Assembly (NCBI GenBank): GCA_016188575.1
Contig: JACPHN010000084.1
Coordinates: 15,085-79,084, forward strand
DNA: 64,000 nucleotides
Direction: 5' to 3'
Origin: Candidatus Schekmanbacteria bacterium
Lineage (GTDB): Bacteria > CSSED10-310 > JACPHN01
Numbering within the stretch: the stretch's first letter is position 1; each line of letters begins with the position of its first letter. The notes below the pieces were generated by a model, which saw nothing but the letters and a program-made list of their open reading frames with translations, was not told the DNA's origin and searched no databases. The translations under genes were made by a program, and so were the position numbers. This document shows positions 1 through 9,224 of the stretch, piece by piece.

Positions 1-1
1 T

Positions 2-295
2 CTGACCGGGGAGCGATTCGACGCGGACACGGCGCTGCGCCTCGGCCTCGTTAACGAGGTGGTGGCCGAATCCCAGCTCGGCAGCGTCGCGGAGCGCATC
101 GTCGGTGAGATTTTGCGCTCGGGCCCGCGCGCGGTTCGCGCTTGTAAGGCGCATCTCCACCTGATCTCGCAGCTCTCCTATGGTGAGGCGTTGGAGCAGT
201 CGGCGGCGGTCATTGCCGGCCTCCGGGTAACCCCCGAAGCGCAGGAGGGGCTGACCGCCTTCCTGGAGAAACGGCGGCCATCCTGGATCGACTAG
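2..295 (+). CDS. liuC: Enoyl-CoA hydratase/isomerase family protein, C-terminal part (probable methylglutaconyl-CoA hydratase)
   Basis: Only the last 97 residues lie in the window; the gene starts upstream. The reading frame shows the crotonase C-terminal pattern: LTGERFDADTALRLGLVNEV is the usual end of the core fold, followed by the helical tail with the typical SGPRAVRACK stretch and the final FLEKRRPSW. These enzymes hydrate enoyl-CoA thioesters in the cytoplasm. The next three genes form the carboxylase alpha chain and HMG-CoA lyase of leucine breakdown, in the same C-D-E order as the Pseudomonas liu operon, so 3-methylglutaconyl-CoA hydratase is the best assignment. That role rests on gene order; the tail alone only shows the crotonase family. 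Confidence 0.75.
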   Translation: MTGERFDADTALRLGLVNEVVAESQLGSVAERIVGEILRSGPRAVRACKAHLHLISQLSYGEALEQSAAVIAGLRVTPEAQEGLTAFLEKRRPSWID

Positions 296-319
296 CCCGA
301 TATTTCTGGGAGCGGCGGC

Positions 320-1840
320 ATGTTTGACTGCATTCTGGTGGCCAATCGCGGAGAGATTGCCGTGCGCATCCTGCGCACAGCTCGTGAGCTCGGTGTGCGC
401 ACCGTCGCTGTGCACTCGGAGATTGACGCGACGGCACCGCACGTGCTGCTTGCCGACCGCGCGTGCTGCATCGGGCCGGCGGGCGCCAGCGACAGCTATC
501 TGTGCATCGACAAGCTCATCGACGCGGCGCGAAGCCACGGGGCGTGTGCGGTTCACCCGGGCTATGGGTTTCTGTCGGAGAATGCCGACTTTGCCGACGC
601 TTGCATCGATGCGGGCCTGACGTGGATCGGGCCGGGGCCGGCGGCGATTCGCGCGATGGGCGACAAGACGCGGGCGCGGGCAATCGCCGCGCGGGCGGGG
701 GTGGCCAGCGTGCCGGGCGGAGCCGGGCTGGCCAGCGCCGCCGAGCTGGCGCGCACCGCACAGGAGCTCGGTCTGCCCGTGCTGCTGAAAGCCGCGGCTG
801 GCGGCGGCGGCAAGGGAATGCGCCGCATCGACCGCCTCGCCGAGGTCGATGACGCCTGGGCGGCCGCACGACGCGAGGCAAAGGCAGCGTTCGGTGACGA
901 CACCATGCTCGTCGAAAAGCTGCTCTATCCGGCGCGCCACGTCGAGATTCAGATCGTGGCCGACCAACATGGCCGCGTCTGCGCCTTCGCGGAGCGCGAA
1001 TGCTCCCTGCAGCGCCGCCACCAGAAGATTATCGAGGAATCGCCCTCCACCGCCGTCGATGCGGAGCTGCGGGAGCGCATGCAGGAGGCGGCCTGCGCCA
1101 TTGCGCGTGAGGCCGGCTACGTCAACGCGGGGACGCTCGAATTCCTTGTCGACCAGTCCGGCGCGTACTACTTTCTCGAAATGAACACGCGGCTGCAGGT
1201 CGAGCACCCCGTAACCGAGCTCGTGTCGGATCTCGATCTCGTCCGCCTGCAACTGGAAATCGCCGCGGGCGGTCCACTGTCGGCCAACGGCACGCGCTCG
1301 GCGCCGCGGGGGCACGCGATCGAAGCGAGGTTGTACGCCGAGGACCCCGAGCGGGGTTTCCTGCCCACCAGCGGCAGGATCGCGGTGTTGGAGTGGCCGC
1401 GCATGCCGGGCATCCGGGTCGACGCGGGAATCCACGAAGGCTCCGCGATCAGTAGCTACTACGACCCAATGCTTGCCAAGATCATTGCCTGGGCACCTCA
1501 GCGCGAGCATACCCGGCGCCGGCTGGTCTCCGCGCTCGAGGACACGGTGGTGCTCGGCGTGAAAACGAACCAGGCGTTTCTCCGCGATCTCCTGGAGGAT
1601 CGGACATTTGCGTGTGGAGCGACGTTTACCCACACCGTGGAGGAATGGCTGCGAGAGGAGCCCCCCAAACACGTGGTCATCGACGATGCCGTGCTGCTGG
1701 CCGCGGCCCTGGCACCGCCGGCGGCCAGCGCTGGGGCGGGTGGGACAGCCGAAAATCGGCCAGCGCTCGGTGGGAGCCCCGACCCGTACTCACCATGGCG
1801 GACAGTCGGCCATTGGCGCGGTCTGGAGCCGCCGCCATGA
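320..1840 (+). CDS. liuD: Biotin carboxylase subunit of an acyl-CoA carboxylase (probable 3-methylcrotonyl-CoA carboxylase alpha chain, catalytic half)
   Basis: Cytoplasmic enzyme that carboxylates biotin with ATP and bicarbonate. The 506 residues carry the N-terminal pre-ATP-grasp motif (ILVANRGEIAVRI), the glycine-rich ATP loop (KAAAGGGGKGMR), the ATP-grasp core and the EMNTRLQVEHPVTE signature, then the biotin carboxylase C-terminal domain. A GGGAG ribosome site precedes the ATG at 320. The protein ends just after a PWR...W stretch that in full-length methylcrotonyl-CoA carboxylase alpha chains leads into the biotin carrier part; here a TGA stops it and the carrier is a separate gene overlapping by 4 bases (ATGA). 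Position between a hydratase and HMG-CoA lyase points to leucine catabolism rather than fatty-acid or propionate carboxylation. The beta (carboxyltransferase) gene is expected upstream, outside the window. Confidence 0.88.
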   Translation: MFDCILVANRGEIAVRILRTARELGVRTVAVHSEIDATAPHVLLADRACCIGPAGASDSYLCIDKLIDAARSHGACAVHPGYGFLSENADFADACIDAGLTWIGPGPAAIRAMGDKTRARAIAARAGVASVPGGAGLASAAELARTAQELGLPVLLKAAAGGGGKGMRRIDRLAEVDDAWAAARREAKAAFGDDTMLVEKLLYPARHVEIQIVADQHGRVCAFAERECSLQRRHQKIIEESPSTAVDAELRERMQEAACAIAREAGYVNAGTLEFLVDQSGAYYFLEMNTRLQVEHPVTELVSDLDLVRLQLEIAAGGPLSANGTRSAPRGHAIEARLYAEDPERGFLPTSGRIAVLEWPRMPGIRVDAGIHEGSAISSYYDPMLAKIIAWAPQREHTRRRLVSALEDTVVLGVKTNQAFLRDLLEDRTFACGATFTHTVEEWLREEPPKHVVIDDAVLLAAALAPPAASAGAGGTAENRPALGGSPDPYSPWRTVGHWRGLEPPP

Positions 1841-2367
1841 AGACTCTGCGCCTCGCCAGCGGTGATCGCCTGTTCGAGCTGGCCGTTGAGCGGCACCAGG
1901 ACGCGTGCGATCTCGTCATTCGCGAGGAGGGCGAGGGGCCACGGGTCTTTCACGCGTCGGCGCATACCCTGGGAAGCCGCATCTTCATTCGCGACTCGGC
2001 GGGAAATGGATGTCTGTATGCGGGCATTCGCGACCGCGGCGGGGTGTGGGTTGCCTGGAGGGGTAACACGGTCTACTTGGAGCTCGCGAAAGGCGGATCG
2101 CGAGGCATCGGGGATCACACCCGTGCCAGCGAGGTCGCCGCGCCGATCAACGGCCGCGTCGTCGAGGTCCGGGTTACCGCCGGCCAGCGGGTTGCCCGGG
2201 GGCAGGTTCTCGGGTTACTCGAAGCCATGAAGACGGAGGTGCGGCTGGAGGCTCCCCGGGCGGCAGTCATCACGGAAGTGGCGATTGCCCCCGGCGACCT
2301 CGTGGATCTTGGCCAGATCGCGTTTCGACTGGATCCGAATAGCAGCGAGGAGCTCGATGAAGAATGA
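1837..2367 (+). CDS. Biotin carboxyl carrier protein of the acyl-CoA carboxylase (carrier half of a split alpha chain)
   Basis: A 176-residue protein with a C-terminal biotinyl/lipoyl domain; the biotin attachment motif EAMKTE places the modified lysine at residue 132. The first 90 residues match the linker (BT-like) part of methylcrotonyl-CoA carboxylase alpha chains. The start chosen is the ATG at 1837, which overlaps the stop of the biotin carboxylase gene as ATGA, so the two are probably translationally coupled. Together the two chains have 682 residues, about the size of one complete alpha chain, so this looks like a gene fission. A stop-free extension upstream of 1837 exists but lies inside the preceding gene in another frame. 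Confidence 0.85.
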   Translation: MKTLRLASGDRLFELAVERHQDACDLVIREEGEGPRVFHASAHTLGSRIFIRDSAGNGCLYAGIRDRGGVWVAWRGNTVYLELAKGGSRGIGDHTRASEVAAPINGRVVEVRVTAGQRVARGQVLGLLEAMKTEVRLEAPRAAVITEVAIAPGDLVDLGQIAFRLDPNSSEELDEE

Positions 2368-3277
2368 CGGCGCCGTCCGGATCGTCGAGGTAGGACCGCG
2401 CGACGGCCTGCAAAACGAAAGCGTCACCATTCCAACTGAGGTCAAGGTCGCTTTCGTTGAAGCGCTCGCCAAGTGCGGCGCCGCCGAAATCGAGGTGGGA
2501 GCGTTCGTGTCGCCGCGACGTATTCCGCAACTGGCCGACTCGGACGAAGTCTTTCTGCGCATCCGGCGAGAGCCGGGCATCCTCTACTCGGCACTCGTAC
2601 CAAACTCCGTCGGCTTGGAGCGGGCGCTCGAAGTAGGCGTCGACAAGGTTTCGATCTTCACGGCGGCGTCGGAGACCTTCAACCTGAAAAACATCAACGT
2701 TACGATCGCGGGATCGATGAAACGATTTCAGCCCGTCGTGGACGACGCCAGGGCGGCGGGGCTACCGGTCCGCGGGTACGTCTCCACCGCCTTCCACTGC
2801 CCCTATGAGGGCCGGGTTGCCCCGGACGCCGTGGTGACCGTCGTCGAGCAGCTCCTCGAGCTCGGCGTTGACGAGATATCGCTCGGGGACACCATTGGCA
2901 AGGCCTCGCCTGAAGACGTGAAGCACTGCCTGGATGCCGTGCTGAAAGTGGCACCGGTCGCCAAGATCGCGCTGCACTTTCACGACACGTACGGCATGGC
3001 AGTTGCCAACTCGATCGCGGCTGCGCTCGGGTACGACATCGCGACTTTTGACGCAGCCGCGGGCGGTCTCGGGGGTTGCCCATACGCTCCCGGCGCCACC
3101 GGCAATGTCGCGACGGAAGACCTCGTGTATGCGTTCAAGTCGATGGGGATCCCCACGGGTGTCAACCTCGACGGCATCGTCTCGGCCGTCTCGCGTATCG
3201 TCGACTACTTGGGCCGGCCGATCGCGTCTCACCTCGGACGTGTTTTCCTAACGCGGGGGGCGGTCGGCTCCCGCTAG
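2357..3277 (+). CDS. liuE: Hydroxymethylglutaryl-CoA lyase
   Basis: Splits 3-hydroxy-3-methylglutaryl-CoA into acetoacetate and acetyl-CoA, the last step of leucine degradation. The 306 residues start with the DRE-TIM-type motif VEVGPRDGLQNE and contain the family signatures ASETFNLKNIN, GDTIGKASP and the glycine/cysteine loop GGLGGCPYAPGATGN; the cysteine there is the catalytic thiol of the family. Length is normal. The start at 2357 overlaps the end of the carrier gene by 11 bases, so the operon is tightly coupled. A longer in-frame start lies inside the upstream gene and was not used. Confidence 0.93.
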   Translation: MKNDGAVRIVEVGPRDGLQNESVTIPTEVKVAFVEALAKCGAAEIEVGAFVSPRRIPQLADSDEVFLRIRREPGILYSALVPNSVGLERALEVGVDKVSIFTAASETFNLKNINVTIAGSMKRFQPVVDDARAAGLPVRGYVSTAFHCPYEGRVAPDAVVTVVEQLLELGVDEISLGDTIGKASPEDVKHCLDAVLKVAPVAKIALHFHDTYGMAVANSIAAALGYDIATFDAAAGGLGGCPYAPGATGNVATEDLVYAFKSMGIPTGVNLDGIVSAVSRIVDYLGRPIASHLGRVFLTRGAVGSR

Positions 3278-3331
3278 CTCATTCTTTGGCGCGCTCTGGC
3301 GCACGAGGATACCGTCTCAGGAGGCAACCAC

Positions 3332-5692
3332 ATGACGGAATCGACGACAGAACCCGCGAGCAACCGGAGGTTGCCGAGCGGTGCGGAGCAGGCCCACGAG
3401 ACGGATGTGCAGCGGCTGCGGCGGGGAATCCACCGCGACCCGCACGCGATTCTCGGCCCCCATTGGTGCGACGAGGGCGTGGTCGTACGCCTGTGGTATC
3501 CCGAGGCGACTACGGCGTCCCTGCTCTGGGGCGACGACCAACCGCGCCCGATGAATGTGTTGCATTCCGACGGGCTGTTTTCGGCGCTGGTGGAAGGCGC
3601 CCACGAGCTGCCCCCCTATGCCTTCGAGATCACCTTGGCGGGAAGTGCGTCGCGCCGGTTCGCTGACCCATATCGCTTCAAGAACATCCTCGGCGAGCTC
3701 GATATCCACCTTGCGCAGGAGGGCAGGCACGAGCTCCTCTATGAGCGGCTCGGCGCGCACGTGTGCGCGCTCGAGGGGGTCCCTGGCGTGGCCTTTGCCG
3801 TATGGGCCCCGGAGGCGCTTGGCGTGGCGGTCATGGGTAGCTTCAATGGCTGGGAGGGGCTACGCCATCCGATGCGCTGCCCGTACACGACAGGAATCTG
3901 GGAGCTGTTCATCCCGGGTTTGGATGCGGGTGCGTACTACAAGTACGAAATCGTGACGCACCGCGGCTTTGTCACGCGGAAAATGGACCCCTACTGCCAG
4001 AGCGCCGAGGAGCCGCCGGGGACCGCCTCGATCGTTTACCAATCGCGGTACAACTTCGCGGACGCGCCGTGGATGGCGCGCCGGGAAAGCACGGATATCC
4101 TCCGCGCGCCGGTCTCGATCTACGAGGTGCACCTCGGGTCGTGGCAGCGCCAGGCCGGTGAGGACGCGGCGAAGGTGAGCTATCGAGAGCTCGCCCCGCG
4201 GCTCGCGGACTACGTCGCCGACCTGGGGTTCACCCACGTCGAGCTCATGCCCGTCATGGAGCATCCCTATGGCGGTTCGTGGGGTTATCAGGTGAGCGCG
4301 TATTTCGCGCCGACCGCGCGGTATGGGCAGCCGGACGATCTGCGGTATTTCATCGACCACCTCCACCAGCGCGGCATCGGGGTTCTGCTCGACTGGGTGC
4401 CCGCGCACTTTCCAAAAGACGCGTTCGCACTGGGGCGGTTCGACGGAACGGCGCTGTACGAGCACCTCGATCCGCGGCAGGGCGAGCACCCCGACTGGGG
4501 AACGTACGTGTATAACTATGGGCGCAGCGAAGTGCGGAACTTCCTGTTCGCCAATGGCCTGTACTGGCTGAAGGAATTTCATGCCGACGGCCTCCGACTT
4601 GACGCCGTAGCTTCCATGCTCTGCCTGGACTACAGCCGGCCCGCGGGAGAGTGGGTACCCAACCGCTTCGGCGGCCGGGAGAACCTGGACGCCGTCGCTT
4701 TTGTGCGGCAACTCAACGAAATCGCCCACGCGCGCTTCCCCGGCGTGATGATGGTCGCCGAGGAGTCCACGACGTGGCCAGGGGTGAGCCGACCACTCTA
4801 CGTCGGCGGGCTGGGTTTCGGTTTCAAGTGGAACATGGGGTGGATGAACGATACGCTCAAGTACTTCTCGATGGACCCCGTCTACCGGCGCCACTACCAT
4901 GACAAGCTCACGTTTGGGCTGATGTATGCCTGGAGCGAGAACTTCATTCTGCCCCTGTCGCACGACGAAGTCGTGCACGGCAAGCGATCGCTGATCGGGA
5001 AGATGCCGGGCCCGGCGGCCTACAAGTATGCGAATCTGCGCGCGCTCCTCGCCTACATGTGGGCGCATCCCGGCAAGAAGCTGTTGTTCATGGGCGGTGA
5101 GATTGCGCAGTGGCGAGAGTGGAATCACGACGGGGTGCTCGATTGGGAGCTCCTGAACGACCCCGATCATCGGGGCGTGCAGCAGCTCGTGCGCGATCTG
5201 AATCGGGTTTACCGGCAGGAGCGGGCGCTGTGGGAGGCGGATGTGTCTCCGAGTGGTTTTCGCTGGATCGATTGCCACGACATGGATTTCAACGCTCTGG
5301 CGTTCTTGCGGATCGCGCCGTCGACAGGGGAGCAGCTCATGTGCGTTTGTAATTTTTCGCCGGTCGTGCGGCACCGCTACCGAGTCGGGGTGCCGCATCC
5401 GGGGTTCTATGCCGAGATCTTGAATTCGGATGCCGCGGTGTATGGAGGGACGAACACCGGAAATCGCGGCGGAGTTGTGGCGGCGAGCGCCCCGGCGCAC
5501 GGGCATCCCTACTCGGTAGAGGTCGTCTTACCGCCGCTGGCGGTGTGCTGGTTTCGCGTTCCGCCGGCGCCGGAGCCAATCTCGGTCACGTTGTCGACGG
5601 CAGCGGCGGCGGCGGTGGGGGCGGGTAATGGACACGGCGCAGCAGCGGGAGCGCGCGTTGGCGAAGGGGAAACAGTGCGCGGCGCGGTTTGA
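3332..5692 (+). CDS. glgB: 1,4-alpha-glucan branching enzyme
   Basis: Glycoside hydrolase family 13 enzyme that makes alpha-1,6 branches in glycogen. It is 786 residues long with two N-terminal beta-sandwich (CBM48-like) modules (PHAILGPH near the start; VMGSFNGWEG near residue 170), the catalytic barrel, and an all-beta C-terminal domain. Catalytic residues are visible: Asp424 in DGLRLDAV, Glu477 in VAEEST and the transition-state Asp in LSHDEVVHGK. An AGGAGG ribosome site precedes the ATG at 3332. The last about 40 residues are an Ala/Gly-rich tail not needed in the family. No other glycogen gene is nearby, so it stands alone between the leucine operon and an aldehyde dehydrogenase. Confidence 0.95.
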   Translation: MTESTTEPASNRRLPSGAEQAHETDVQRLRRGIHRDPHAILGPHWCDEGVVVRLWYPEATTASLLWGDDQPRPMNVLHSDGLFSALVEGAHELPPYAFEITLAGSASRRFADPYRFKNILGELDIHLAQEGRHELLYERLGAHVCALEGVPGVAFAVWAPEALGVAVMGSFNGWEGLRHPMRCPYTTGIWELFIPGLDAGAYYKYEIVTHRGFVTRKMDPYCQSAEEPPGTASIVYQSRYNFADAPWMARRESTDILRAPVSIYEVHLGSWQRQAGEDAAKVSYRELAPRLADYVADLGFTHVELMPVMEHPYGGSWGYQVSAYFAPTARYGQPDDLRYFIDHLHQRGIGVLLDWVPAHFPKDAFALGRFDGTALYEHLDPRQGEHPDWGTYVYNYGRSEVRNFLFANGLYWLKEFHADGLRLDAVASMLCLDYSRPAGEWVPNRFGGRENLDAVAFVRQLNEIAHARFPGVMMVAEESTTWPGVSRPLYVGGLGFGFKWNMGWMNDTLKYFSMDPVYRRHYHDKLTFGLMYAWSENFILPLSHDEVVHGKRSLIGKMPGPAAYKYANLRALLAYMWAHPGKKLLFMGGEIAQWREWNHDGVLDWELLNDPDHRGVQQLVRDLNRVYRQERALWEADVSPSGFRWIDCHDMDFNALAFLRIAPSTGEQLMCVCNFSPVVRHRYRVGVPHPGFYAEILNSDAAVYGGTNTGNRGGVVAASAPAHGHPYSVEVVLPPLAVCWFRVPPAPEPISVTLSTAAAAAVGAGNGHGAAAGARVGEGETVRGAV

Positions 5693-5795
5693 CAGGGAAG
5701 ACGCGCGGGCGGCCTCGATAGCGCCTGGGTCGCGATCCGACCTGGCGGGGCGGCGGCGCCGGCCCGCGGTCGGACGCGAGCGCTTACTGCCGGGG

Positions 5796-7340
5796 CTACG
5801 CCGGAGCTCCGAAGGTGATGCCCTGTGCCAGCGGCAGCTCCATGGACCAGTTGACGGTGTTCGTTTGCCGCCTCATGTACGCCTTCCACGAATCCGACCC
5901 GGACTCTCGGCCGCCACCGGTTTCCTTCTCACCACCAAAGGCGCCGCCAATCTCGGCGCCTGACGTGCCGATGTTGACATTGGCGATACCGCAATCCGAC
6001 CCACCGGCCGAGAGAAACTCCTCCGCCTGGCGCATGCTTTCCGTAAAAATCGCGCTTGACAGGCCTTGCGGCACGTCGTTGTGCAGGTGCAACGCCTGCG
6101 GGAAGTCGGTGTAGGTGAGAATGTAGAGAATCGGCGCAAAGGTCTCGGTCTTGACAATCTCGGTCTGTGCCGGCATGCGTACGATGGTGGGCTCGACGAA
6201 CTGCGCTCCTAGGTCCGCGCGCCGCCGGCCGCCACAGAGCACTTCGCCGCCCTGCGCCCGCGCCTGATCCAGCGCTGTGAACATGTCATCGACCGCTTCC
6301 TGCGTGACCAGCGGTCCCATCAGGGTGGCGGCGTCGAGCGGGTCACCGATACGCACCTGTCTATAGGAGCGCACCAGGCGCTCGGTCAGCTCGCCGGCGA
6401 CGCTCTGGTGGACGATGAGGCGGCGCGTGGAGGTGCAGCGCTGGCCGGCAGTGCCGACGGCGCCGAAGAGAATGGCGCGCGTCGCCAGATCGAGGTTTGC
6501 GTTTTCGGTCACCACAATGGCGTTGTTGCCGCCCAGCTCGAGGATGGAACGTCCGAACCTGCGCGCCACGGTGGCGGCAACGTGCTCGCCGACCGCGGTC
6601 GAGCCAGTGAACGACACCAGCGGCAAACGCCGATCAGTCAGCATGCGCTCGCCGACACTGCGGCCGGGGCCGATCACCAGGTTGAAGATGGCAAGGAGCC
6701 CATGGTCAGCCATGACGCGATTGGCGACGTGCTGGACGGCGACCGCGCACAGCGGCGTGGGGCCTGCCGGCTTCCACAGCACGGGATCGCCGCACACCGC
6801 CGCGAGCGCGGCATTCCACGCCCATACGGCGACGGGAAAGTTGAACGCCGTGATGACGCCGACCACGCCGAGGGGGTGCCACTGTTCCATCATGCGGTGC
6901 GCCGCCCGCTCTGAACCCATCGTGAGGCCGTAGAGCTGCCGCGACAGACCGACGGCGAAGTCGCAGATATCGATCATCTCCTGAACTTCTCCGTGACCTT
7001 CTGCGCGGATCTTCCCCATTTCCAGGGCGACGAGGTCGCCGAGTGGCTCTTTCAGCTCTCGGAGGGCATTGCCGAGATCGCGGACGACCTCCCCGCGCTT
7101 GGGAGCGGGGACTCGGCGCCAGCTCTGAAACGCTTCAACCGCCGCCGACACGACTTGCTCGTACGTCTCGGGTCCCGCTTGGACGACCTTGGCGAGAGGC
7201 TCACCCGTGGTGGGATTCGACGAGGTAAGGAGAGCTCCGTGCGGATCCTCGAGCCAGCGGCCGGCTCCCAGGCAGGCCCCCGGGTTCAACTCCGAGAGCT
7301 GTAGTTTTTCGAGCACGGCGGCGGATCGCGGCGTCGACAT
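5796..7340 (-). CDS. amaB: ALDH7-type aldehyde dehydrogenase (L-aminoadipate semialdehyde / piperideine-6-carboxylate dehydrogenase family)
   Basis: NAD-dependent oxidation of a semialdehyde to a carboxylic acid. The 514 residues show the ALDH fold: substrate/NAD region TAFNFPVAVWAWN, Rossmann segment FTGSTAVGE, general base Glu in ELGGNN, and catalytic Cys in AGQRCTSTRRL. The C-terminus (GGGRESGSDSWKAYMRR, then PLAQGITF) is the hallmark of the ALDH7/antiquitin branch, which acts in lysine breakdown in known bacteria. GAGGTGAG precedes the ATG at 7340. It is convergent with glgB and has no lysine-catabolic neighbour in view, so the substrate is inferred from the family only. Confidence 0.85.
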   Translation of the reverse strand: MSTPRSAAVLEKLQLSELNPGACLGAGRWLEDPHGALLTSSNPTTGEPLAKVVQAGPETYEQVVSAAVEAFQSWRRVPAPKRGEVVRDLGNALRELKEPLGDLVALEMGKIRAEGHGEVQEMIDICDFAVGLSRQLYGLTMGSERAAHRMMEQWHPLGVVGVITAFNFPVAVWAWNAALAAVCGDPVLWKPAGPTPLCAVAVQHVANRVMADHGLLAIFNLVIGPGRSVGERMLTDRRLPLVSFTGSTAVGEHVAATVARRFGRSILELGGNNAIVVTENANLDLATRAILFGAVGTAGQRCTSTRRLIVHQSVAGELTERLVRSYRQVRIGDPLDAATLMGPLVTQEAVDDMFTALDQARAQGGEVLCGGRRRADLGAQFVEPTIVRMPAQTEIVKTETFAPILYILTYTDFPQALHLHNDVPQGLSSAIFTESMRQAEEFLSAGGSDCGIANVNIGTSGAEIGGAFGGEKETGGGRESGSDSWKAYMRRQTNTVNWSMELPLAQGITFGAPA

Positions 7341-7451
7341 GGCGGCTCACCTCATGAGCTGGCGATAGGAGAAGCCCGGAGGCCGGGCGCACAGGATGAC
7401 GGCATCTCACGATATCGCAAGTGGCGCGGCGGGGCAAGCCGCTGACGCGTC

Positions 7452-7592
7452 CTGAATCTACCGCCAGTTCGACTACAAGCTGCGCGGAAGGCGCATCACG
7501 AGGACCCGCTACTTCCCCCCCCCCGCACGCGGGGGGGGGAGGGGGCGGAGAGGGGCGCTGCCACGTTGACATCGAACAGGCGGTGGATCCTG
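7452..7592. repeat. Intergenic inverted-repeat element, copy A
   Basis: About 141 bp. The left end CTGAATCTACCGCCAGTTCG and the right end CGAACAGGCGGTGGATCCTG are near-perfect inverse complements, and the centre holds a C-run/G-run hairpin. Similar copies occur near 9.2, 13.7, 29.9 and 52.0 kb. This copy fills most of the gene-free stretch 7341-7722; I see nothing else there apart from the ribosome site of the next gene. Confidence 0.7.
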
Positions 7593-7722
7593 GCGGATTG
7601 AAAGTGGGTCAGCTTTCAGCAGCACTCGCGAACGTCGAGGTCAGGGGGCAGGGCTGCTTGCCGAGCGGGTCGTGGCGGCGGCTCGGTGCGTAGCTTATCA
7701 TGTCCGTGAGGAGGCTGGGGCC

Positions 7723-8298
7723 ATGGACATCCTGACGTCGCATCACGTCACTCTGGTGTTTCTCTCCGTGGGAATTCTGCTCGGCACGGCGCGAATACTG
7801 GGAGAGGTGGCGCAGCGCCTGCGTCAACCCGCAGTAGTGGGCGAGCTTGTCGCGGGAGCGCTGCTCGGTCCGACCGTCCTCGGCAGCGTCGCACCTCAGC
7901 TCTGTGCGTCTCTCTTCCCCGCTCAGGGCCCGGTCGCAATTGCCCTCGACACCTTGGCGACCCTGTCGATTGTTCTGTTCATGCTGGTCGCGGGCATGGA
8001 GGTAGACTTGTCGACGGTCTGGCGGCTGGGGAGAACCGGCTTCAAGGTAGGCGTAGCCAGCGTGCTCATTCCCTTTGCGGTCGGGTTCGCGGTGGCCCGA
8101 CTGCTGCCGCGCGCGCTCGGGCGACAGACAGACGCCGACCCATTGGTATTTGCCCTGTTTCTGGCCACCGCCCTGGCCATCACGGCGCTGCCTGTCATCG
8201 CGAAGACGCTGATGGACATGGACCTGTATCGTAGCGACCTGGGGATGGTGGTCGTCAGCGCCGCGATCTTCAACGACCTCGTGGGGTGGCGCTGGTGA
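7723..8298 (+). pseudogene. Truncated monovalent cation/proton antiporter (Kef/CPA2 type), N-terminal half only
   Basis: Integral membrane protein of the Na+/H+ or K+/H+ exchanger family, which normally has 11-13 transmembrane segments and about 400 or more residues. Here only 191 residues remain, covering about six segments: LVFLSVGILLGTARILGEV, the RLRQPAVVGEL loop, LATLSIVLFMLVAGMEVD, and LFLATALAITALPVIAKTL, which carries the ion-site segment. The frame ends in FNDLVGW, a position where full proteins continue into the next helix, then stops after two residues. No antiporter-like sequence follows in any frame. A GAGGAGG ribosome site precedes the ATG at 7723. I read it as a 3' deletion; a working half-protein is unlikely. 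Confidence 0.75.
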
Positions 8299-8388
8299 AG
8301 AGCGCCGCCGCGGGTCCTGCGTCATCTTGAGCCGCGAACGCTCTATGTTCGCGGGAGGCGCGGCACCAGCACCGCGCGCTGTCGGGCG

Positions 8389-9162
8389 CTACTCGGACCC
8401 ATCGACAATGCCATCGATCACACAGCACACGCCAAGATGCCTTGCTCGGCCGCGAGCCGCGGGACCAATCCAGTGGCCGGCGACCGCGGCAAGGGAATCC
8501 ATCCTCGGCACCCTGGACAACAGCGTCGCTCGGCGCTTGGCACGTTCGACGTCAGTCTCGCCGACTCCCCAGGAGATCTCGACAACGAGGTAGCGCAGCG
8601 CTCCGGACTGTCGGTCCAATCCCTGCAGCACCAGGTCAGCGCGGAGGATCTCGTCGGCTTCCGTCGCTGCCAACAGGCCGTGATCAACGGCATCTTCCAG
8701 GATCTTGTCCAGATCCCGCGTTTTCCGTGGCGAGCGGAGCAAGGCGCGAAAGAAGCTGCCCGGATTCTCGCGGTACCGCGCTTCGAGGCCCCAGCCTTTC
8801 AGCGTGCCGACATCGCCCTCTACCCGTTCAAGCCGCGAGTCAAGCTTGTCGACCTTCCTGCCGAGCTCGTCCGTCTTCTCCTCCAGCCTGTCCGTCTTCT
8901 GTTCGAGCCTGTCCGTCTTCTCTTCGAGCCTGACAGTCCTCGCGTCGAGCCTGCCGACCTTCTTGCCGAGCTCGACCATTTGCCCCCCAAGCTCGTCAGC
9001 CATCCCCCCCAGCTCGTCGACCTTCTCTTCGAGCCGTTCGACGGATGCCGGCAGCGCCAGCAGCTCGTCCGTAAGGATGAGGCGGCGAAGCTCTTCTTTC
9101 CATTCGGGCATGGTCTTGAGAAGCTGGACCAGATCCCGAAACTCGGACACTGTGAAGGGCAT
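8389..9162 (-). CDS. Coiled-coil protein with C-terminal nuclease-like domain of unknown function
   Basis: A 257-residue protein of a family common in Chloroflexi, cyanobacteria and metagenomic genomes; its function is unknown to me. Residues 1-40 are a short helical head (FRDLVQLLKTMPEWKEELR). Residues about 40-115 form a seven-residue repeat (RLEEKTD / RLEQKTD / ELGRKVD), visible as 21-bp near-repeats in the DNA, so a long parallel coiled coil is expected. The C-terminal part has a D...LVVEISW pattern reminiscent of PD-(D/E)XK folds, but a nuclease activity is inference. The ATG at 9162 has an AAGGAA ribosome site. It lies tail-to-tail with the truncated antiporter, and both are bracketed by repeat copies A and B. 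Confidence 0.6.
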   Translation of the reverse strand: MPFTVSEFRDLVQLLKTMPEWKEELRRLILTDELLALPASVERLEEKVDELGGMADELGGQMVELGKKVGRLDARTVRLEEKTDRLEQKTDRLEEKTDELGRKVDKLDSRLERVEGDVGTLKGWGLEARYRENPGSFFRALLRSPRKTRDLDKILEDAVDHGLLAATEADEILRADLVLQGLDRQSGALRYLVVEISWGVGETDVERAKRRATLLSRVPRMDSLAAVAGHWIGPAARGRARHLGVCCVIDGIVDGSE

Positions 9163-9224
9163 GCGCGGGTTCCTTTTTTCTTATTGTACCGTCCTTTCGC
9201 GTGGCCTGCACGGCGGCCGCGGAT

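Noticed and set aside
3860-5506. A 548-codon stop-free frame antisense to glgB
   Set aside because: Composition is Arg/His/Val-rich shadow coding of a GC-rich gene; glgB on the plus strand has every family motif.
8296-8298. TGA ending the antiporter fragment as a possible selenocysteine codon
   Set aside because: The frame after it has no antiporter-like helices and there is no suitable hairpin; a deletion explains it better.
8860-9040. CRISPR-like short tandem repeats
   Set aside because: These 21-bp repeats encode the heptads of a coiled coil in frame; there are no unique spacers. No CRISPR array was seen anywhere in the window.
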